Below, one piece after another: positions 13,353 through 19,465 of a DNA stretch of 19,465 nt. The DNA is from Syntrophomonadaceae bacterium (GTDB lineage Bacteria; Bacillota; Syntrophomonadia; Syntrophomonadales; Syntrophomonadaceae): assembly GCA_028686565.1 (NCBI GenBank), contig JAQUBU010000016.1:1-19465 (forward strand), read 5' to 3'. The translations under genes and the position numbers were made by a program. The stretch's first letter is position 1. Every line of letters begins with the position of its first letter. The notes beneath the pieces were generated by a model. The model did not search any database, had not been told where the DNA came from, and was given only the letters and a program-made list of their open reading frames with translations.

Positions 13353-14699
13353 GTGGGAACAGTAATGGAGCAGTATAAAGAGAAGCTGCGCACTGCTGAT
13401 GAAGCAGTAAAGGTTGTTAAATCAGGAGACTGGGTGGAATACGGTGAGTTTGTTATGCAGGCCAAGGATTTGGATGCAGCTCTTGCCAAACGCAAAGATG
13501 AACTTAGGGATGTAAAAATTCGTGTTGTAACCTGTACTTTTATGCCTGAGGTTGTTAAATGCGACCCGTCAAGGGAACATTTTTTATTCAATGACTGGCA
13601 TTTTTCGGGGGGTACCCGTGCCCTCCAGGGCAAAAACTTATGTAACTACATTCCCCTGACCTATCATGAAGCAGGACGCTTCGTAGTTGACTTTGCTCCT
13701 ATTGATGTTGCGTTTATTCCAGTAACTTCAATGGATCAACACGGATTCTTCAATATTGGTACTTCCAATTCCATCTCTTCGTATGTTCTCGAAAAAGCTA
13801 AAATCAAGATAGTAGAAGTAAATAGCTCGGCTCCCAGATGTATGGGCGGTTCTAAAGAATCCATACACATTTCAGATATCGATTACATTGTTGAGAGCCA
13901 GACCAACCCCAAACTTTTAAACCTGCCTGTACTTCCTACTACCGATGTGGATGAGAAGATAGCCTCCCTGGTTCTGGAGCAAATGGAGGACGGTTCATGT
14001 CTGCAGCTCGGTATTGGGGCCATGCCTAATGCGGTTGGGGCCATGATTGCCAAGTCCGACCTCAAAGACATTGGTGTACACACTGAAATGCTGGTTGACT
14101 CCTATGTTGATATGTATGAGGCTGGCCGCATTACCAACAAGCGCAAACAGATCGACAAGGGCAAAATGGTTTATACTTTTGCCATGGGTACTGACAAGCT
14201 TTATAACTTTATGGACAACAACCCGGTTTGTGCCAGTTACCCGGTAGGTTATACCAATGATCCCGCCGTTATTGGCCTAAACGATAAAGTTATCGGTATT
14301 AACAACGCATTGGAAGTTGACCTGTACGGACAGGTAGCTTCTGAATCCAACGGTTTTAAACACATTTCCGGAACCGGCGGACAATTCGACTTCATCATGG
14401 GTTCCTATCGTTCCAAAGGTGGTAAAGGTTTTGTTTGCATCAGTTCCACCGCCACCTTAAAAGATGGCACTTTAGTTTCCCGCATCAGACCTACACTAAG
14501 CCCCGGAACTATCGTGACCGTACCCAGATCTTGCGCATATATTATATGTACCGAATACGGCATGACCGTTTTGAAAGCCAAGTCCACCTGGGAGCGTGCC
14601 GAAGCTCTTATCAATATCGCTCATCCTGACCTGAGAGATGAATTGGTCAAGGAAGCCGAGAAGATGAGTATCTGGACCAAAACCTGCAAAATTAACTAA
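13353..14699 (+). CDS. Acetyl-CoA hydrolase/transferase family CoA-transferase (butyryl-CoA:acetate or 4-hydroxybutyrate type)
   Basis: A 448-residue family I-like CoA-transferase that moves CoA between an acyl-CoA and acetate or another carboxylate via an enzyme-glutamyl thioester. GIGAMPNAV (about 220-228) is the CoA-binding glycine loop. E245 in GVHTEM corresponds to the catalytic glutamate (E238 in the Clostridium aminobutyricum enzyme). NNALEVDLYGQVASE and GTGGQFDFI are further conserved blocks. In a butyrate-oxidising anaerobe it would activate the fatty acid; in a fermenter it would release it. The GTG at 13353 has GAGGGGG 10 bases upstream and gives MGTVMEQYKEKL; the in-frame ATG at 13302 has no ribosome-binding site. 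Monocistronic, with its own terminator. The exact substrate is not determined. Confidence 0.9.
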   Translation: MGTVMEQYKEKLRTADEAVKVVKSGDWVEYGEFVMQAKDLDAALAKRKDELRDVKIRVVTCTFMPEVVKCDPSREHFLFNDWHFSGGTRALQGKNLCNYIPLTYHEAGRFVVDFAPIDVAFIPVTSMDQHGFFNIGTSNSISSYVLEKAKIKIVEVNSSAPRCMGGSKESIHISDIDYIVESQTNPKLLNLPVLPTTDVDEKIASLVLEQMEDGSCLQLGIGAMPNAVGAMIAKSDLKDIGVHTEMLVDSYVDMYEAGRITNKRKQIDKGKMVYTFAMGTDKLYNFMDNNPVCASYPVGYTNDPAVIGLNDKVIGINNALEVDLYGQVASESNGFKHISGTGGQFDFIMGSYRSKGGKGFVCISSTATLKDGTLVSRIRPTLSPGTIVTVPRSCAYIICTEYGMTVLKAKSTWERAEALINIAHPDLRDELVKEAEKMSIWTKTCKIN

Positions 14700-14711
14700 T
14701 CGATAAATTAA

Positions 14712-14746
14712 AAGCAGGTGCCCTTATCGGGTACCTGCTTCTTTTA
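14712..14746 (+). terminator. Rho-independent terminator of the CoA-transferase gene
   Basis: AAGCAGGTGCCC pairs with GGGTACCTGCTT (one mismatch or G-T) around TTATC, followed by CTTTTA. It starts about 12 bases after the stop codon. The 195 bases from here to the end of addA hold no gene; a small TCAACTT-CGA-AAGTTGA hairpin near 14893-14909 may help end addA transcription but lacks a T run. Confidence 0.8.
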
Positions 14747-14940
14747 TGGCTTTATTCTTTGCTATTTTTTAAACTTGATTTAAAGCTAATGTCTTTCTCG
14801 TAAATCAATAGTACAAGTTTCACACTCGAAATAAATTCATAACTTTCTTAGCACCTACTCCTTCGCTCAAAAGCTACAAATTTCTTTCAATGTCAACTTC
14901 GAAAGTTGAATTAATAGTTGTTAGACTTAGGGCAGAACCA

Positions 14941-17900
14941 CTAGATATCTACGCGAATTGCCTGGTTAATATGAAAAAGGTAAAGATAGCTTTCTTTAAC
15001 TGACCGCTTTTCTATGCGTTCAAGAGCTTTCTTATACCATTCCAGCTGCAATCGGTATCTCTCGACAATCTCCTCTTCCTTCCCTTCATCAATCCAATCA
15101 CTTTTATAATCCACCAGAACCAATTGTTCACCTTCTTGAAAACAAAGGTCAATCACCCCTTGAATTAACATGGTCTCATCACTATTTATCCCTTCAATTA
15201 CCTCGCTGGCCTCTACTAAAAGGTTAAACGGTACTTCACGATATATTCTGTCGGCATTCAAAACTCTTTGCCCAATATCAGATTTAAAAAAGTAAACTAT
15301 CTTTTTAATTTCTATGGCCGCTGCAGCCTCTTGCTCCAATAGTCCATTATCTACCATGTTAAGAATTTGTTCATTAACAATCTTATGGGTACCCGTCTTC
15401 GAAAAGTCCAGGTGTTGCATGATAAAGTGAATGATGGTTCCTTTCTGGGCGGCTGAATATTTCTTGTCTGCTTCCATTTTCCGATCCCTTAGCCCGATTC
15501 CGGACACCATTGGTTCAAGGATGACCCGTAAGTTTTCCAGGTTTCTATTTTTAATATTTTTAAGTGCAGTTACCGTTAATTTTGATGGAATCAGAGCTGC
15601 CTCCTGATATGGATATTCCCAGTTTAGCTGCTCCCAAACCGTTGTCCTCTCCTTGCTTTCTGTTATCAATGTATTGCCTTTAATCAGTTCCGCTATGTCG
15701 TTCTTTTCAAGCTTTCTTATCAATTCTTCCTGCTGTAAGAAAGAATGATCAATCCTCTTTATTATCCATCGGGAGTCATCATCAATTAGACTGTCTGTTT
15801 CCAGGAAAACAGTATACGGATGCCGAAGCGTTCCCCCATCAACATGGCGGATTAATGCTGCTCCCAGCCAATCTAAATAGCTTTTACCTCTGGATAGATT
15901 GTAGGGATTTACAACCTTGCTCCAACTTCGCAAGCACCTGTCCATATTTCGTACAGTGCCTACCATAATAAGCTTTTCCTGGGGTCGTGTCATGGCTACG
16001 TAGAGTATTCTCATTTCCTCAGCCAGACTTTCCATTTTTATCACGTTTCGCATGATTAGCCGGGCAATAGTATCCTGCCGAGTTCTTAAAGCAGGATCAA
16101 TATAGCGTGGTCCAAGACCTAATTCCCGATGCATCAATATTGGGCTGGACGTATCTCGCAAATTAAACTTTCTTCCCATCCCTGCCAGAATAACTACCGG
16201 AAATTCCAGTCCCTTACTTTTATGAATACTCATTATCCTGACCACATTGTCTCTTTCCCCTAAAATCATGGCATTACCCATATCTCCCTTGCTCGCCCGC
16301 AGCTTATCCACAAATTTAATAAATTTGAACAAACCTCTAATAGAGGTAGTTTGGAACTGCCGCGCCCGGTCATATAGAATTCGCAAATTAGCCTGGCGTT
16401 GCAGTCCTCCAGGCATAGCTCCTGCATAATAATAATATCCCGTATCCAAAAACAGCTTCCATATAAAATCGTCCATCCGCATATAACGAGCTTCTGATTT
16501 CCATTCCTTCAGTCTATTCAAGAAATTCTCTAATTTTACTGCTAAATCATCATCCTGGTTTTCACAATAATATTGCACTGCTTTATAAAATGCTGGAATC
16601 TGATTTTGTTCACGGGGCGATTCGATTCTGATTTTAATGAGTTCTTCAATTGTGAAGTTGGCTATGGGTGAGCGTAATACACTCAATAGCGGTATATCCT
16701 GATATTTATTGTCTATTAACCTGAGTAAATTAATAAATAGCTCAATTTCCAATGTTTCAAAATATCCACTTTCAATATCAGCATAAGATGGTATTCCTTG
16801 AAGTAAGAAGTGTTCCAGAAACACATTGGCAGAATTTCGGCTTGCTCTCATCAGAACAACAATGTCCCTATATTCAATTTTCCGCCAGGTCATGCTGGCA
16901 CGGTCAAAGAAATCCATTTTACTTAATTCTTTAATACGAATAGCTGCCAGACGAGCTTCAAGCTCTAAATCCTGGGCATCTTCTTCATTGCTGCTGTCAA
17001 CCAGTTCTTCATCGTAATTTTCACTTTCTTCATTGGCTTGGGAGTCAATAAAACTCTCTCTGGCGTTTTGTTTGTTTTCTATTATATAAAGCTCCGGTTC
17101 AACACTTAGCGCAGAAAACGATAAATCATGTTCTGCTAATAATAATGCATCATTAGTTGCAGCACATTGGCAATCTGTTTGTAGACCAGCATATAAGCGG
17201 GAATCTTCATCATAATCAATCTCTCCGAATTCCCTGCTCATAATTTGCGTAAAAATATAGTTGACAGCATTAATAATTTCGCAGTTGCTGCGGAAGTTCC
17301 TGTTCAAGTCAATACGGCGATGAAGCACATCCTTGGCTTTACTGTACTTTTGATGTTTCTCCATAAATAATGAGGGGTCAGCCAAACGAAAACGATAAAT
17401 ACTTTGCTTTACATCTCCTACTAGAAATAGGTTGTCTTTATTTTTTATGAAGTTAAGAATAGTTTCTTGAACGAGATTGCTGTCCTGATATTCGTCAACA
17501 AAAATATAAAGGTAATGACGGCGATATTCATTAGCTATCGGCTCATTTGCAAGAACATACAAAGCCATATGTTCAAGATCATTAAAATCAAGTATCCCCT
17601 TTTCAGCTTTTTTTTCCTGATAGCGTTTGCTGAAACTACTTAACATATCACCAAGATAGTCCATAAACGGATAGATCCGGTGTAAATCCTCGATATATTC
17701 AGCTGGACTGCGGGCCATTAAATCACGCATAGCTGCTATCAGTTTTTTGCCATCGTCCCGATGGAGCTTTACTTCTTCCTGTAATTCGGGATCAACTTGT
17801 GCAGATTTTGATATCCTGGCTAGCTTCTTGTGCTTGACTTCTTTGGCATGCTCATGGAAAGAACTAATTCCCATCATTAATGATTCCTGTAATTCCCGGA

Positions 17901-18663
17901 CAATCTGCAAATCATCAAGAATGGCGGTCTGATATGCTGTTAGTCCTGCTGCTTGCTCTGTTAAAAGCCTGGCTGCTTCAAAAACATCATGGGCAGCCTG
18001 GAGTTTTATTTTTAACTCCTTGATTAAAGCAAATCCCCAAGAACTTTCTGCAAAACCTTCTTCATCACAATTAAATCTGGCAATGCTGTCTCTAAACCAC
18101 TGCAAAGGGTAAGGCTGACTCTGAATAAATTCATAAGTACGCAAAAATAAATCTTGAAAAGGCAGGTCATTCATATTGGCTCCAAACATTTCTACCAAAC
18201 CCAGAAAAAGCTCGGAGTCCTTTTCATACTCCTCCTCAAAATATTCTTCGATTATTTCCAATTTAATCAATTCCGTCTCGGTCTTATTGCCAATCCGAAA
18301 ATTAGGGTCGATCTCCAATAAATGAAAGTGTTTTCTTACTATGTCAGTGCAAAAAGCATGCAAGGTGCTTATGGAGGAACGGGAGAGAAGATTTAACTGG
18401 CGGCGCAATTGCTCTTCATTGCCGTTTTCCTGATCCATTTCAGCTAAAAGAGCAGCACTGATCCTTTGACGCATTTCAGCTGCAGCTGCATTAGTAAAGG
18501 TTACAATTAAAAGCCTATCCAGATCAATTCTATCCCGGCAAATCAGTTGAATTATACGTTCCACCAATATTGCAGTTTTACCAGAGCCAGCTGATGCCGT
18601 TACTAATAAATTATTATTACGAGCAAAAATGGCATCCTCTTGTTCTTTGGTCCAAGACACCAA
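14941..18663 (-). CDS. addA: ATP-dependent helicase/nuclease subunit A
   Basis: Large subunit of the AddAB double-strand-break-processing enzyme, the RecBCD counterpart in Firmicutes. Its 1240 residues match the usual length. The UvrD/Rep-type helicase has Walker A TASAGSGKT at 22-30, motif II FVDEYQDSN, motif III GDVKQSIYRFRLADPS, motif V IMSIHKSKGLEFPVV and motif VI EEMRILYVAMTRP. The RecB-like nuclease is at the C-terminus, with GVIDL (about 1169-1173) and VDYKSD (about 1184-1189) carrying catalytic D, D and K. An acidic, low-complexity stretch near 540-570 lies between the helicase halves. The start is TTG at 18663 with AGGTGG upstream; the next codon is GTG. Unusually, no addB lies upstream, where it normally does. 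Confidence 0.95.
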   Translation of the reverse strand: MVSWTKEQEDAIFARNNNLLVTASAGSGKTAILVERIIQLICRDRIDLDRLLIVTFTNAAAAEMRQRISAALLAEMDQENGNEEQLRRQLNLLSRSSISTLHAFCTDIVRKHFHLLEIDPNFRIGNKTETELIKLEIIEEYFEEEYEKDSELFLGLVEMFGANMNDLPFQDLFLRTYEFIQSQPYPLQWFRDSIARFNCDEEGFAESSWGFALIKELKIKLQAAHDVFEAARLLTEQAAGLTAYQTAILDDLQIVRELQESLMMGISSFHEHAKEVKHKKLARISKSAQVDPELQEEVKLHRDDGKKLIAAMRDLMARSPAEYIEDLHRIYPFMDYLGDMLSSFSKRYQEKKAEKGILDFNDLEHMALYVLANEPIANEYRRHYLYIFVDEYQDSNLVQETILNFIKNKDNLFLVGDVKQSIYRFRLADPSLFMEKHQKYSKAKDVLHRRIDLNRNFRSNCEIINAVNYIFTQIMSREFGEIDYDEDSRLYAGLQTDCQCAATNDALLLAEHDLSFSALSVEPELYIIENKQNARESFIDSQANEESENYDEELVDSSNEEDAQDLELEARLAAIRIKELSKMDFFDRASMTWRKIEYRDIVVLMRASRNSANVFLEHFLLQGIPSYADIESGYFETLEIELFINLLRLIDNKYQDIPLLSVLRSPIANFTIEELIKIRIESPREQNQIPAFYKAVQYYCENQDDDLAVKLENFLNRLKEWKSEARYMRMDDFIWKLFLDTGYYYYAGAMPGGLQRQANLRILYDRARQFQTTSIRGLFKFIKFVDKLRASKGDMGNAMILGERDNVVRIMSIHKSKGLEFPVVILAGMGRKFNLRDTSSPILMHRELGLGPRYIDPALRTRQDTIARLIMRNVIKMESLAEEMRILYVAMTRPQEKLIMVGTVRNMDRCLRSWSKVVNPYNLSRGKSYLDWLGAALIRHVDGGTLRHPYTVFLETDSLIDDDSRWIIKRIDHSFLQQEELIRKLEKNDIAELIKGNTLITESKERTTVWEQLNWEYPYQEAALIPSKLTVTALKNIKNRNLENLRVILEPMVSGIGLRDRKMEADKKYSAAQKGTIIHFIMQHLDFSKTGTHKIVNEQILNMVDNGLLEQEAAAAIEIKKIVYFFKSDIGQRVLNADRIYREVPFNLLVEASEVIEGINSDETMLIQGVIDLCFQEGEQLVLVDYKSDWIDEGKEEEIVERYRLQLEWYKKALERIEKRSVKESYLYLFHINQAIRVDI

Positions 18664-18693
18664 AATATCTTCACCACCTAATCCTTTAACTCT

Positions 18694-18723
18694 GATGACG
18701 CTAAGGCCTTACTCTTGTATAAT
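18694..18723 (+). promoter_or_regulatory. Possible sigma-A promoter of the PPC/DUF296 gene
   Basis: A perfect -10 box TATAAT at 18718-18723 lies 18 bases downstream of a poor -35 (GATGAC, 18694-18699). Initiation near 18730 would place the GGGGACGG hairpin in a leader of about 100 bases. Confidence 0.35.
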
Positions 18724-18767
18724 TTATAGTACAACATTTTGTCCAATGGCTGGGAAAAAGATTGCCG

Positions 18768-18809
18768 GTCAATCAAGGGGACGGTTCTTTTGCCTTGCCC
18801 TTGATTGAC
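18768..18809 (+). repeat. Hairpin containing a GGGGACGGTTCT repeat, upstream of the PPC gene
   Basis: GTCAATCAAGGG (18768-18779) pairs perfectly over 12 bp with CCCTTGATTGAC (18798-18809). The loop-side arm carries GGGGACGGTTCTTTTG, the same word repeated three times downstream of the gene. It ends 9 bases before the GAGGAGGG ribosome-binding site, so a hairpin in mRNA could influence translation. Confidence 0.7.
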
Positions 18810-18831
18810 TTAATTTGAGGAGGGAAACAAT

Positions 18832-19269
18832 TTGCAATATCGTCAGGGAAGTATAGGAAGAATAATAGTAGCTAAAGTCGAGCATGGTGATGACCTTTTG
18901 GCGGAAATTAATAAACTCTTGGAGATTGAAAATGTTCAATCAGCGGTTATGTTTATGATCGGTGCGCTAGAAAATTGTTCCCTGGTTGTGGGACCAGAAA
19001 AATGTTCTGTGCCGCCCCAGCCAGTTTGGCGGAAATTGGAGAACGGACATGAGATCTTGGGCATCGCTACTGTATTTAGTGAAGCCGGTAAACCGGTGAT
19101 TCACCTTCATGCTTCACTGGGCCGGGGCGACGAGCCTATTACCGGCTGTATCAGGAAGGACTCAAAAGTATATTTGGTCGTAGAAATTGTATTAATTGAG
19201 ATACTGGGCAGTGAAGCTGTGCGCAGCATTGATGCTATTACTGGACTTAACTTGCTTGGATTTAGCTAA
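18832..19269 (+). CDS. PPC/DUF296 domain protein
   Basis: A 145-residue single-domain protein of the plants-and-prokaryotes-conserved (PPC, DUF296) family. The pattern GRIIVAKVEHGDDLLAEINKL, followed by a SAVMFMIGAL strand, HEILGIATVFSEAGKPVIHLHASLGRGDE and ITGCI, is typical; the HLHASLGRGD segment is the conserved signature. Plant relatives attach it to AT-hook DNA-binding proteins, while bacterial members are trimeric with unclear function, some binding metal. There is no AT-hook here. The start is TTG at 18832 with GAGGAGGG upstream. It stands alone, divergent from addA, and is framed by GGGGACGG repeats on both sides. Confidence 0.88.
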   Translation: MQYRQGSIGRIIVAKVEHGDDLLAEINKLLEIENVQSAVMFMIGALENCSLVVGPEKCSVPPQPVWRKLENGHEILGIATVFSEAGKPVIHLHASLGRGDEPITGCIRKDSKVYLVVEIVLIEILGSEAVRSIDAITGLNLLGFS

Positions 19270-19271
19270 GG

Positions 19272-19353
19272 CACAGGGACGGTTCTCCTTTGACAAGGGG
19301 ACGGTTCTTTTGACACGGGGACGGTTCTCCTGTCATAAAATATGACAGGAGAA
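19272..19353 (+). repeat. Tandem GGGGACGGTTCT repeats ending in a perfect hairpin
   Basis: Three copies of (G)GGGACGGTTCTYYT occur at about 19276, 19297 and 19317, at about 20-base spacing, with TGACA linking words. The last runs into a perfect 13-bp hairpin, TTCTCCTGTCATA (19325-19337) with TATGACAGGAGAA (19341-19353). The block starts 3 bases after the PPC gene stop and may double as its transcript end, though no strong T run follows. This word is, from memory, frequent in Clostridia near REP-type elements. Confidence 0.7.
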
Positions 19354-19465
19354 GAACGAAATCGCTGCCGCGATGGCTCTCAGGTCTTAATTTCAAAGAA
19401 TAACTAAATAAAAAGAACAGAAAAATGAAAAAGTATGCCCTTTTATGGTATTGTTTAATCGCCAA
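19354..19465. other. AT-rich end of window, no gene supported
   Basis: Nothing recognisable as a gene is present. The region is purine-rich (AAATAAAAAGAACAG) and ends at the window edge, so it may be the flank of the next gene. Confidence 0.4.

Noticed and set aside
19262..19465. Minus-strand open frame of 67 codons at the right edge
   Set aside because: It is mostly the reverse side of the GGGGACGG repeats and their AT-rich flank, lacks a recognisable family and overlaps the PPC gene end.

Overview
The window (about 19.5 kb, AT-rich) looks like chromosome from an anaerobic Gram-positive of the Clostridia, most plausibly Syntrophomonas or a close relative. That is inferred from the mix of fatty-acid CoA metabolism genes (an acyl-CoA dehydrogenase and an acetate-type CoA-transferase), a sigma-54 enhancer-binding regulator, AddA-type recombination, a YpmA-like protein, strong AGGAGG ribosome-binding sites and many TTG start codons. 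It is not proven here. No tRNA, rRNA or CRISPR array was seen.

Left region (1-4.97 kb), minus strand: the N-terminal 315 codons of an acyl-CoA dehydrogenase run off the left edge, with a near-consensus sigma-54 promoter about 85 bp upstream of the start. Behind it lie a bidirectional terminator, a complete group II intron of about 1.9 kb (RT-maturase without endonuclease domain), and a PAS/AAA+/Fis-type sigma-54 activator, the natural candidate to drive that promoter. The regulator gene is bracketed by two copies (A and B) of an unusual structured repeat; the intron sits just beyond copy A.

Middle-left (4.97-6.54 kb): an intergenic stretch that can fold into a three-way junction, then on the plus strand a metallo-beta-lactamase-fold hydrolase and a small two-helix membrane protein, closed by a strong terminator.

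Centre (6.55-12.96 kb), minus strand, one long co-directional run: queD, repeat copy C, queC, a DUF366 gene, queE, a YpmA-like small protein, lepB, surE, a small membrane protein and an EF-G-like GTPase. The first part makes 7-cyano-7-deazaguanine (preQ0) for queuosine-type tRNA modification; the rest are housekeeping genes. Copy C has inserted between queD and queC and supplies the end of queD.

Right region (13.3-19.5 kb): a plus-strand acetyl-CoA hydrolase/transferase-family gene with a possible sigma-54 promoter and a terminator; a convergent addA with no addB beside it; and a divergent PPC/DUF296 gene flanked on both sides by copies of a short GGGGACGGTTCT repeat associated with hairpins.

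The most unusual content is the A/B/C repeat family (about 120-185 bp, strongly structured on the minus strand). It resembles, as a hypothesis only, standalone HEARO/IscB-type RNA elements without their protein gene.
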